Shown: positions 1 to 5,259 of the stretch, piece after piece
Layout of the letters: each line of letters opens with the position of its first letter
How positions within the stretch are numbered: position 1 is the first letter of the stretch
NCBI GenBank assembly: GCA_035384605.1
Contig: DAOOIV010000145.1
Coordinates: forward strand, 2,666-11,277
Length of the DNA: 8,612 nucleotides
Source: Phycisphaerae bacterium
GTDB taxonomy: Bacteria > Planctomycetota > Phycisphaerae > UBA1845 > PWPN01
Direction: 5' to 3'
Position numbers and translations under genes: made by a program
The notes under the pieces: model-generated
Databases searched by the model: none
Seen by the model: only the letters and a program-made list of their open reading frames with translations
Told to the model about the DNA's origin: nothing

Positions 1-542
1 CCGTCCGGCTTGACACGGGTACACGCCCGGACCTTGTCAAGCATGACATCCTGCCAGTCGGCAAGCACCTTGTGCGCGGCAAACGCCTTGCGTGCCTCCG
101 ACACCAGATGGCTCTGTCCGTGAGCCTGGATCGCCTTGTCTCGCTCGCCCATCAGCTTGGCGTTCTCCGCCTTGAGCGACTCCATCTGCTTGCGGTACTT
201 GGTGTCGTACTGCTCTTCGATCGCCTTGACCTGCTGCTTGACCTTGTCGTCAAGATTCTCGGGATCTCCCAGGTCCTTCACCTTGGCGATGGCCGCCTTG
301 GCCTCTTCCGGGTCCACTCCCTCGAACGCCGCCAGTTGTTCGGCCTTCTTCTGGTTCTTCGCCTTGAGGTCCGCCAGGACTTTTCGCAGGCCGGCCGTGT
401 CCTCCAAAGAGAATGTCTTGCCGTCCACCGACACGCTTTCGACGTCCAGCACGTAGAGCCCATCGGACTCCACGTAGAACTCCTTTGCCGGTCCTGTGAG
501 AGCTTCGAAATCCTTTTGTGCCAATACTGCCTTGAGCTTCAT
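1..542 (-). CDS. Phage scaffold-like coiled-coil protein, N-terminal 180 residues (cut by window edge)
   Basis: An open frame runs from an ATG at 542 to the window edge with no stop, so at least 180 residues are present and the C-terminus is missing. The start is supported by an AGGGGA ribosome site a few bases upstream. The N-terminus (MKLKAVLAQKDFEAL, then EFYVESDGLYVLDVE) is compact. From about residue 48 the chain is rich in Lys, Glu, Ala and Gln, for example KNQKKAEQL and ESLKAENAKLMGERDKAI, as expected of a long coiled coil. A charged coiled-coil protein just after portal and minor head genes is typical of capsid scaffolds (GP20/SPP1 gp11-like), which guide procapsid assembly and are later lost. 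The scaffold role is inferred from position and composition. A major capsid gene would be expected just beyond base 1. A tail or host-takeover coiled-coil protein is a less likely alternative. Confidence 0.7.
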   Translation of the reverse strand, partial: MKLKAVLAQKDFEALTGPAKEFYVESDGLYVLDVESVSVDGKTFSLEDTAGLRKVLADLKAKNQKKAEQLAAFEGVDPEEAKAAIAKVKDLGDPENLDDKVKQQVKAIEEQYDTKYRKQMESLKAENAKLMGERDKAIQAHGQSHLVSEARKAFAAHKVLADWQDVMLDKVRACTRVKPD

Positions 543-582
543 GTCTGTCCCCTATGAATCCATTCGTCGGCAAACTACTACA

Positions 583-600
583 TGCCTCTACGTAGAGGCA
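583..600. repeat. 18-bp perfect palindrome (operator or mRNA hairpin)
   Basis: TGCCTCTACGTAGAGGCA is identical to its own reverse complement, and the symmetry stops at both ends. In the minus-strand transcript it would fold into a GCCUCU/AGAGGC stem with an ACGU loop. It lies between the zinc-ribbon frame (stop at 610) and the scaffold start (542). No U-run follows it on the minus strand, so it is not a standard terminator. It may be a binding site for a dimeric regulator, an mRNA processing or stability element, or a translation-control hairpin for the scaffold gene. Confidence 0.7.
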
Positions 601-609
601 AGTACAAAA

Positions 610-777
610 TCACTTTTTTTCGTCGCCGACCGGTTGCCGCCCCTCGTATTCCAACTGAACGAGCTTGCCCCTGGACCGAAGGTAGCACTTCCGGCACGGA
701 TAGCGGTTCTCGCTGCCCTCTCCCACGTCCACAAACCCATGCCCGCCGCACCTACAGCGATAAGGATACCTGTCAAT
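610..777 (-). CDS. Small zinc-ribbon protein, apparent ATT start (or frameshifted extension of the head gene)
   Basis: This 55-codon frame fills the space after the minor head gene. It reads IDRYPYRCRCGGHGFVDVGE, then a short linker and YPCRKCYLRSRGKLVQLEYE, ending at TGA. Cys8, Cys10, Cys28 and Cys31 (possibly His13) form a CxC...CxxC pattern typical of treble-clef or zinc-ribbon folds such as the phage Com-like proteins. No ATG, GTG, TTG or CTG lies between the preceding in-frame stop and the first Cys pair. The only plausible initiator before it is ATT at 777-775, overlapping the head gene's TGA (ATTGA), with GGAGG six bases upstream. Alternatives are a +1 frameshift of head ribosomes at GAT-TGA-C, a GTG start at residue 16 that loses the first Cys pair, or a broken gene. 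A competing frame over the same bases (to 588) starts with TTG but has no recognisable motif. The role is unknown; nucleic-acid or protein binding is possible. Confidence 0.5.
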   Translation of the reverse strand: MDRYPYRCRCGGHGFVDVGEGSENRYPCRKCYLRSRGKLVQLEYEGRQPVGDEKK

Positions 778-1828
778 CGAGCGCCTCCAGTTCCTTGAGC
801 GTCAGTACCCGCCCCCGGTCGTCCACGAAATCCCGAATGGCCACCTTGCCCGAGCGGAACAACTGCGCCTTGCCCTTGCCCAACACCAACTCCTGCGTCT
901 GCCGGCTCTGGCCCTTGAGCCACTGGCCATACGTCACCTTGTCGGCCACCCTCCCATTCATCGCCGCCCGCTCGCTCGCCGGCATCTCCTTGAAGTCAAA
1001 CCCCAACTCCTTCCACGACTTGCACACCGGCACCGTCGTACAGCGGCATCCGATGTGCTGGGGAGGTCTCGGCCCATCCATCAGGCCATACACCTGGCCA
1101 TCGTAGGCCGCACACACCTCACACGTGTGACTGTCCAGCGTCGCTACCCACTGCACCGCCGCAATCACGTCGACATTGGCCCGATAGGTCGCCTGCCGAA
1201 CGTTGTTCACCACGCCGGAAACGGAGGTCCGCACCACCGATTCAATTTCTCGTCTGGACCGAGCCAGAATCCCGTCGCGGTAGCGATTCTTCGCCGTCCC
1301 CCGAATCCGGCGCACGATCTCGTCGATCCCCTCGCCCTCCGCCACGCCGATCATGATCTGCCGGTTGACCTTGATCGCCTGGGCCTGCCCAAGCTCTTCG
1401 AACCACTCCCGGACCAGCCGGCCGTCAATCGGCCGGTTGACGACCATCTCCTTGATCGTCGGCACCGACAACGTCGTCAGGGCAATCTTCACCGGCAGCG
1501 ACTTCTCGATCACCGCCGCATCCCACCGAGACTGCGACTTGCCCAACTCCAGCAGGTCCGGCTCCAGGTCCTTCCTCATACGTAGGTAACCGGCCGCCAT
1601 GACGTCCTTCATGCTCTGCCGCATCAGACGAAGGCGGTTCTCGGTCAGCGTCTTGCCCGCGTACTTGGTGAGTTTTTCCAGCAGGTCCGGCTCGAGACTC
1701 CGGTTGAAAAACGAGATGATCTTTCGCACCTGCTCGGTCTTGTACTGCTCCAAGAGGACCGCGTGTCGTATGATCCGGTCGCGGACCACCTCGTTGACAC
1801 TTTTCAGTTGTGCCAGATCAACCGGCAT
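773..1828 (-). CDS. Minor head protein, SPP1 gp7 / Mu F-like head morphogenesis family
   Basis: This 351-residue protein belongs to the family that binds the portal and enters the procapsid during head assembly. The N-terminal ~190 residues are helical and charged. The signature domain follows: RTSVSGVVNNVRQATY from residue 200, then QWVATLDSHTCEVCAAYDGQ with CxxC at 236/239, then PRPPQHIGCRCTTVPV with His258, Cys261 and Cys263. The Cys/His set is the metal-site pattern of Mu F-like domains. The tail (VTYGQWLKGQ, GRVLTLKELEAL) is also common in this family. I chose the ATG at 1828 because GGTGG lies just before it; a GTG at 1843 would add five residues but has a poorly placed site. The start overlaps the end of the 67-residue gene by 11 bases. 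The stop overlaps the zinc-ribbon frame. Confidence 0.9.
   Translation of the reverse strand: MPVDLAQLKSVNEVVRDRIIRHAVLLEQYKTEQVRKIISFFNRSLEPDLLEKLTKYAGKTLTENRLRLMRQSMKDVMAAGYLRMRKDLEPDLLELGKSQSRWDAAVIEKSLPVKIALTTLSVPTIKEMVVNRPIDGRLVREWFEELGQAQAIKVNRQIMIGVAEGEGIDEIVRRIRGTAKNRYRDGILARSRREIESVVRTSVSGVVNNVRQATYRANVDVIAAVQWVATLDSHTCEVCAAYDGQVYGLMDGPRPPQHIGCRCTTVPVCKSWKELGFDFKEMPASERAAMNGRVADKVTYGQWLKGQSRQTQELVLGKGKAQLFRSGKVAIRDFVDDRGRVLTLKELEALD
784..788 (-). promoter_or_regulatory. Ribosome binding site GGAGG inside the end of the head gene
   Basis: On the minus strand GGAGG sits six bases before the ATT at 777, inside the last codons of the minor head gene. It is a full match to the Shine-Dalgarno core at near-ideal spacing. 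It supports re-initiation for the zinc-ribbon frame, or could stimulate a +1 shift as the internal Shine-Dalgarno does in the RF2 gene. It may also be a chance product of the Leu-Glu-Ala codons. Confidence 0.4.
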
Positions 1829-2021
1829 GCGCCACCCTTGCACGAAACAGGTCCGCCTCCAGCCGACTCGGCAGCATGATGTTCACCAGATCGTGCGTCA
1901 GGCCGACATGCCCGTTCCTTGCCGCCACGGACGCCAGTTGAGCCACGGCACGGTTGTGCTCCCGCACGATTGCCCTTGCCGCCTTGTCCACCTCTTTCCT
2001 GCTCGGCGCTTCAGTGCCCAT
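1818..2021 (-). CDS. Small helical protein of unknown function (67 aa)
   Basis: The frame starts at the ATG at 2021, which overlaps the upstream gene's TAA (TAATG) and has GGAG seven bases upstream. It overlaps the minor head gene start by 11 bases, so all three are probably translationally coupled. The product is charged and probably helical: MGTEAPSRKEVDKAARAIVR, then a middle with Asn and His (ARNGHVGLTHDLVNIMLPSR). No transmembrane segment, Cys or known motif is visible. A longer version from a GTG at 2201 would add 60 residues, but it overlaps the upstream gene and lacks a good ribosome site. Its position between portal and minor head protein suggests a head-assembly accessory; that is inference only. 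Confidence 0.65.
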   Translation of the reverse strand: MGTEAPSRKEVDKAARAIVREHNRAVAQLASVAARNGHVGLTHDLVNIMLPSRLEADLFRARVAHAG

Positions 2022-2251
2022 TACCGCTCTCCGTATCTCGATCTTCGATCCCAATGCCGGCCGCGCGACCACGACCGCACGCCCGACCAGTACCCCAGCC
2101 GCCTCAGAACCACCACGGGCAGCGAAACCATCCTTGCCTGCCCCACCGGCCAGTACAGCGGCCGATAGAACCACGTGCCGTAGTACCAGCAACAACACCA
2201 CCCAAACTTCATCCCCAACGCTTCGAGCAACCCGCCGTCTTCGTAGTCCAA
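2021..2251 (-). CDS. Small Trp/Tyr/Cys-rich protein (76 aa), possibly membrane-associated
   Basis: The frame begins with TTG at 2251, preceded by GGAGG at about seven bases, 18 bases after the portal stop. It ends with a TAA overlapping the next gene's ATG. Composition is striking: residues 18-34 read WCCCWYYGTWFYRPLYW, with three consecutive Cys and a dense aromatic cluster. In all, seven Trp occur in 76 residues. The C-terminal third is very basic (RSWSRGRHWDRRSRYGER). The pattern suggests membrane or interface association, or a metal site, but no family is recognised. The reading rests on the ribosome site and on coupling at both ends. An unusual composition can also mean a non-coding frame, so confidence is moderate. 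Confidence 0.5.
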   Translation of the reverse strand: MDYEDGGLLEALGMKFGWCCCWYYGTWFYRPLYWPVGQARMVSLPVVVLRRLGYWSGVRSWSRGRHWDRRSRYGER

Positions 2252-2269
2252 CGCTCCGCCTCCGCCCGA

Positions 2270-3697
2270 TTACTCCTTCTCTTCTTCAGGCTCCGGTTCC
2301 GGCTCTTCCCTCCCGATCATGCCCAGGTCAGGCCCCTCTTCCTCGATCCGAGCCAATTCCTCGTCGATGTCGTGGTTTTCCGGCAGAAGGCCACGCAGCT
2401 TGACACCCTCCAGAATCGTTCGTCTGGACAGATCGCCCCGGTCTCGGAGCTTCTGGAGATTGTCCAGGTCCTGCGCCGATCGCGGCAGCAATCCGAAGTC
2501 GTCATAGATGTCAACCTTGAAGTCTTCCGCCAATGTTTCGCCGGTCCATTCCGCCGCCAGCCCAAATGCCTTCTCGAGGACAGCCTCTTCATCCCGCACC
2601 CACGATTGCAGGTCGCACTGGCCCTTGCCTTCGTCGATCGCCTTGCCCATCGCCGTCTCGTTGCCCCAGGACCGCACGGTCAACGGCCCCATGCCAACCG
2701 CATCCATCTGCTCTTCGAGGTGGCGAAGCTCATTCTCTCCGGCCGTCACCGCACTGCCGCTGTGCTCGATGATCTTCATGTCCGCGTCGGCGTTGGTCGT
2801 CCTGACCGCGTGATTCACCCCCCATACGATCCCCTGCTCCATCTCCTTTGCCGTCAGCCCCTTGAGGAAAATGACGCCCGAACGCGCGAACCGCAGATTG
2901 TTCCGGTGGTCGCTCTGGCTCTGGTAGTGCGCCAGATTCATGTACGCCAGGTCGTCCATTGCCGGGGACGCACTCATGAACCCCGTCGGGTTGATATACA
3001 GAGTCACCAGGGCGATCTTCCCAAGCGTCATCGTGCCCTCTTGGACGACGTGCCAATCCCCCTTCTCTGCCTGCTCGTACACCTGGAAGGCGTCCAGCCC
3101 GATCACCCGAATGCGGCGCACCGCCTTGGCGTCCCACTGGCCGCTCGACCGATACACCGACTCACTGATCCGAATCTGCGTCAGCCGCGTCTCGCCGTTC
3201 ACTTCTTCCGTCTGCCAGTTGATGAGCGAGATCGGATCGACCAGCACAAATCTCGGCCGCAGCCCAAGCTCGCGCTCCTCCCCAAGGCTCCCCGCCGTGT
3301 TCGGCGGATAGTCCACCAGGATATGACACAGCCCCCGGTTGATCCCGACTTTGAGCACTTCCCTGGCGAACGAATTGAGGCTCCGCCCCTGATCGTCGAC
3401 TGCATTGGGCATCCCCGCCAGCTTCTCGGGCAAGTCCCCCACAATGTTCACGTTGCGAGCAAACGGACGCCGCGACAGCCCCAGCACCGTCTTCTTGTAC
3501 CCGTTGTACAGCACGGACCTTGACAGCCTCGCCTCATACGCCTTGACCGTCTCGCCTTCTTCTCGCGGCAACCACTTCTCTCCCGCCGCCTTCATCGCCG
3601 CCGTGCCGCCCATCAGGTCGTCTACCAACTCCCACGTCGGCAACATGGCACTGTAAATGGGATGCACAGACTCGACTGTCGATTCCTGATTCGCCAT
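2270..3697 (-). CDS. Phage portal protein, DUF4055 type
   Basis: This 475-residue protein matches the DUF4055 group of phage portals, which form the dodecameric ring at one capsid vertex through which TerL pumps DNA. Family-like features are HPIY at residues 12-15 with a following PTWELVDDLMGG, then KWLPREEGETVKAYEARLSR, then LYNGYKKTVLGLSRRPF. A middle part (GLCHILVDYPPNTAG; RPRFVLVDPISLINW) is followed by YINPTGFMSASPAMDDLAYM and NLAHYQSQSDHRNNLRFAR. The long helical stem and clip end in a strongly acidic tail (EEPEPEPEEEKE), and the length is normal for the family. The ATG at 3697 has a GGGAA site upstream. It lies 14 bases after the 113-residue gene and is followed by the small aromatic gene. 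The family assignment is from remembered pattern, not a search. Confidence 0.87.
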   Translation of the reverse strand: MANQESTVESVHPIYSAMLPTWELVDDLMGGTAAMKAAGEKWLPREEGETVKAYEARLSRSVLYNGYKKTVLGLSRRPFARNVNIVGDLPEKLAGMPNAVDDQGRSLNSFAREVLKVGINRGLCHILVDYPPNTAGSLGEERELGLRPRFVLVDPISLINWQTEEVNGETRLTQIRISESVYRSSGQWDAKAVRRIRVIGLDAFQVYEQAEKGDWHVVQEGTMTLGKIALVTLYINPTGFMSASPAMDDLAYMNLAHYQSQSDHRNNLRFARSGVIFLKGLTAKEMEQGIVWGVNHAVRTTNADADMKIIEHSGSAVTAGENELRHLEEQMDAVGMGPLTVRSWGNETAMGKAIDEGKGQCDLQSWVRDEEAVLEKAFGLAAEWTGETLAEDFKVDIYDDFGLLPRSAQDLDNLQKLRDRGDLSRRTILEGVKLRGLLPENHDIDEELARIEEEGPDLGMIGREEPEPEPEEEKE

Positions 3698-3711
3698 AAG
3701 GTTTCCCTTGT

Positions 3712-4053
3712 CTAAAAGTGCCCGGACGGCTCTTGGACTTTATCTGCCAATGCAGACTTCCTTGATCCGGCAGTCAGCCGCGAAGCAGCGGCACCGACCG
3801 TCCGGGCCGCCGACGAAGACCCACCGCCAAATTCCGCCTCTGTCAGTAGTTCGGTCACATGGTCCGTCAAGGTCCCGCCCACCCATCGACGCCAGGCGTC
3901 CAGGTCCATCCACGCATCGTCGCTATCCCAATCCGCCGCATCCTCGGCCGGCAGGAACACCGGTTCTCCACCCAGCAATCTGCCGTAGCCGAGCAGCACC
4001 GGCTCCTTGGCCGGTGGATGCACAAAACGCTTGTGGATCGACCACGCAATCAC
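3712..4053 (-). CDS. Unknown protein (113 aa) coupled between the lipoprotein and the portal
   Basis: The start is a GTG at 4053 overlapping the lipoprotein stop (GTGA), with GAGG about seven bases upstream, so translational coupling is likely. The stop is 14 bases before the portal start. The N-terminal half is well ordered: MIAWSIHKRFVHPPAKEPVL, then GYGRLLGGEPVFLPAEDAAD, an acidic stretch and DLDAWRRWVGGTLTDHVTEL. The C-terminal ~40 residues are Ser/Gly/Ala-rich and basic, probably disordered. No signal peptide, membrane helix or known motif is seen. I do not recognise the family. Its position suggests a late structural or assembly accessory. Confidence 0.65.
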   Translation of the reverse strand: MIAWSIHKRFVHPPAKEPVLLGYGRLLGGEPVFLPAEDAADWDSDDAWMDLDAWRRWVGGTLTDHVTELLTEAEFGGGSSSAARTVGAAASRLTAGSRKSALADKVQEPSGHF

Positions 4054-4301
4054 TTCGCCGCCCTCTTCAGCAGGTACTCGAAGAACTTGTTGCTGAGGAA
4101 TCGCCCGTCCTTGCCCACCCGCAGGGAATTGGCCGGATTGTTCGGGTCGATGATAAGAGAACCGGCAACAACGTAGTGCATATCCACGTCGTTCGGGTCA
4201 CTGGTCACGAACACCGGGCCAACGTCAAGATAGTTACGGGCGCAAGATGTCGCTGACATCGCTATCATCATCAGAATGAGCAGCTTGGTGAATCGCCGCA
4301 T
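4050..4301 (-). CDS. Small phage lipoprotein (83 aa), candidate outer-membrane spanin-like protein
   Basis: The N-terminus MRRFTKLLILMMIAMSATSC is a typical lipoprotein signal: basic start, hydrophobic core and Cys20 as the lipidation site. The residue before the Cys is Ser rather than the usual Ala or Gly. The mature part of about 64 residues contains LDVGPVFVTSDPNDVDMHYV and ends in a basic helix-like FLSNKFFEYLLKRAAK. The ATG at 4301 has AAGGAG four bases upstream, which favours it over an in-frame ATG at 4346 that would bury the signal. The gene starts inside the 58-residue membrane gene in another frame, the nesting known for Rz/Rz1 spanin pairs. It is not proline-rich as classic Rz1 is, so the spanin role is tentative. 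It overlaps the next gene's GTG. Confidence 0.7.
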   Translation of the reverse strand: MRRFTKLLILMMIAMSATSCARNYLDVGPVFVTSDPNDVDMHYVVAGSLIIDPNNPANSLRVGKDGRFLSNKFFEYLLKRAAK

Positions 4302-4410
4302 CCCGCTCCTTCTGTTCCCGCTGTTGTTTCTCGTTGCGTGAGGCATACCACCTCCACACCGCCAGGGCCAGCACCAACGCCGTCGCTATGACCGACCCAA
4401 TGGCCTTCAT
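4234..4410 (-). CDS. Single-pass membrane protein (58 aa), candidate inner-membrane spanin-like partner
   Basis: MKAIGSVIATALVLALAVWR forms one N-terminal membrane helix (about residues 3-21). It is followed by a very charged stretch (SRNEKQQREQKERDAAIHQA) likely to be helical, and an acidic end (DDDSDVSDILRP). The ATG at 4410 lies four bases after the holin-like gene's TAG; an ATG at 4443 would add 11 basic residues. Its ribosome site is weak, so coupling to the holin-like gene is likely. The last 68 bases overlap the lipoprotein gene in another frame. A membrane helix plus charged helical domain beside a lipoprotein recalls Rz-type spanins. However, 37 residues after the helix is short to reach across a periplasm, so another membrane role is quite possible. 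Confidence 0.6.
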   Translation of the reverse strand: MKAIGSVIATALVLALAVWRWYASRNEKQQREQKERDAAIHQAAHSDDDSDVSDILRP

Positions 4411-4414
4411 GGGG

Positions 4415-4639
4415 CTACTTCGTCGTCGTGGTCGTCGGCACATTGTCCTTGATGGACTGCGCCACCCCGGTCACCCCGGCCCGCAACGTGGTCAGGCCCA
4501 TCCCCGCCGCGATCAGCCAGACCCACTCCGGCACCGTAAACCAGCCCATGCCCTCCGCGCAGCCAAGAACCAGCATGGCCGCCGCCACGATGTAGGTCTT
4601 CTTGCCATCGAGGAATGCGAGAATCTTCCTGAAATCCAT
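4415..4639 (-). CDS. Holin-like two-helix membrane protein (74 aa)
   Basis: After MDFRKILAFLDGKKTY come two hydrophobic segments: IVAAAMLVLGCAEGMGWF (residues 17-34) and PEWVWLIAAGMGLTTLRAGV (37-56). A polar tail with five consecutive Thr follows. The LDGKKTY motif before the first helix, and a Gly-rich second helix ending near Arg, recur in small phage holin-like proteins. Holins form lesions in the inner membrane that trigger lysis. The start ATG at 4639 has a modest ribosome site (GGGTCTGGA). It is the first gene after the terminator at 4742-4767 and probably leads the transcript running to the portal and head genes. No endolysin lies in the window, so the lysis role rests on topology and neighbours. 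Confidence 0.68.
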   Translation of the reverse strand: MDFRKILAFLDGKKTYIVAAAMLVLGCAEGMGWFTVPEWVWLIAAGMGLTTLRAGVTGVAQSIKDNVPTTTTTK

Positions 4640-4741
4640 TTCCAGACCCTTTCAAAGGCGATGCTTCTATCTATCCGCAATTAGAAGTCATCAGCAACTT
4701 ACCCAAAGACGCCGCTGCCGCAAGCTTTTTTCTCGGCGCAT

Positions 4742-4767
4742 AAAAAACCCCGACCTCTTAGTCGGGG
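4742..4767 (-). terminator. Intrinsic terminator after the 81-aa gene
   Basis: On the minus strand CCCCGAC, a six-base loop TAAGAG and GTCGGGG form a perfect 7-bp GC-rich stem followed at once by TTTTTT. It ends the transcript of the small gene at 4834-5079 and separates it from the holin-like gene. Sequence 4640-4741 between terminator and holin gene holds no near-consensus sigma-70 promoter that I can see. Confidence 0.9.
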
Positions 4768-4783
4768 CAATTTCTTCGGATGC

Positions 4784-4822
4784 CCCCGGCGGGCGAGACA
4801 ATCAGCCTCATACCCGCCGGGG
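4784..4822 (-). repeat. Long GC-rich hairpin at the 3' end of the 81-aa transcript
   Basis: CCCCGGCGGG at 4784-4793 pairs perfectly with CCCGCCGGGG at 4813-4822 across a 19-base loop. It sits between the gene's stop (4834) and the terminator, so the mRNA would end in two successive stable hairpins. The arms share sequence with the leader hairpin at 5099-5114. A role in 3' protection or protein binding is possible. Confidence 0.75.
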
Positions 4823-4833
4823 TCGGAGACTGC

Positions 4834-5079
4834 TTACTGGATTCGTATGCCTTTCCGGACAACGTGACCCGGTACATTATGATACGCCAGATACTCACGC
4901 AGCCTGCAATAGTCGGTGCCGGGCACAATCTCGTCGCCGGTCATGTTCGCAGCCTGTGCAATCTCGCACCTCATAATGTCCGCGATCTTGGCAGCGTCGT
5001 AGCTCACTATACGTCCGCAGACGCCGCCCTGCTCGAGCGCCCCGTACTTACGGTTGGTCGTTTCGATTCTCGTTCTCAT
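4834..5079 (-). CDS. Unrecognised 81-aa protein with its own promoter and terminator (moron-like)
   Basis: The ATG at 5079 has an excellent ribosome site (AAAGGAG, six bases upstream). The product is soluble and mixed-charge: MRTRIETTNRKYGALEQGGV, then CGRIVSYDAAKIADIMRCEI, AQAANMTGDEIVPGTDYCRL and REYLAYHNVPGHVVRKGIRI. Cys21, Cys38 and Cys58 are not spaced like a known metal site. There is no signal peptide, membrane helix or recognised fold. A predicted helix around residues 28-45 and a short beta-rich C-terminus are guesses from the pattern. The gene stands alone between terminase and the holin-like gene, with a near-consensus promoter upstream and an intrinsic terminator downstream. That lets it be expressed even in a quiescent prophage, as for phage morons affecting host fitness, immunity or superinfection. 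Its true function is unknown. Confidence 0.8.
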   Translation of the reverse strand: MRTRIETTNRKYGALEQGGVCGRIVSYDAAKIADIMRCEIAQAANMTGDEIVPGTDYCRLREYLAYHNVPGHVVRKGIRIQ

Positions 5080-5098
5080 TTTGATCTCCTTTCATCCG

Positions 5099-5114
5099 GC
5101 CCGCCGAGGCGGGC
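5099..5114 (-). repeat. Leader hairpin upstream of the 81-aa gene's ribosome site
   Basis: GCCCGCC and GGCGGGC form a perfect 7-bp inverted repeat around two central bases. As RNA it would be a stem closing a small CUCG-type loop, ending about ten bases before the AAGGAG site. It lies in the predicted ~60-base leader. It may stabilise the 5' end or control access to the ribosome site. Confidence 0.65.
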
Positions 5115-5148
5115 GACAACTGATAATTAAATCGTCGATTCTGTACGT

Positions 5149-5177
5149 AGTATATCAGTCCTATCACCTCGTGTCGA
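5149..5177 (-). promoter_or_regulatory. Sigma-70-type promoter for the 81-aa gene
   Basis: On the minus strand TCGACA (5177-5172) and TATACT (5154-5149) are separated by exactly 17 bases. Each hexamer matches the housekeeping consensus at five of six positions. Just upstream is an A/T-rich stretch with T-runs (about 5178-5210) that could act as an UP element. Transcription would start near 5142. The 5178-5259 stretch holds no gene. Confidence 0.8.
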
Positions 5178-5243
5178 GAAAAAAATCCGCGAAAACCAAA
5201 ATTATTTTAGGCCAAGTCGCCGCCAAATTAGATGGCTTGTGAA

Positions 5244-5257
5244 CCGGCAACCGCCGG
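5244..5257 (-). repeat. Short hairpin just after the TerL stop
   Basis: CCGGC and GCCGG pair around a four-base loop immediately downstream of the terminase stop. No U-run follows on the minus strand, so it is at best a weak or Rho-assisted end signal for the packaging transcript. Confidence 0.35.
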
Positions 5258-5259
5258 CT

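Noticed and set aside
588..923. Minus-strand frame of 111 codons overlapping the end of the minor head gene
   Set aside because: Most of it lies inside the head gene in another frame, with Gly/Ala-rich sequence. The zinc-ribbon frame explains the non-overlapping part better, though a TTG-started version of it near 776 cannot be fully excluded.
1818..2201. Longer 127-codon version of the 67-aa gene from a GTG
   Set aside because: The extra 60 residues overlap the upstream coupled gene and lack a good ribosome site; the ATG at 2021 has both a site and a TAATG overlap.
1919..3523. Long plus-strand open frame (534 codons) opposite the portal gene
   Set aside because: It is antisense to a recognisable portal protein; its sequence is Arg/Pro/His-rich low-complexity, typical of a GC-rich shadow frame, and it has no domain.
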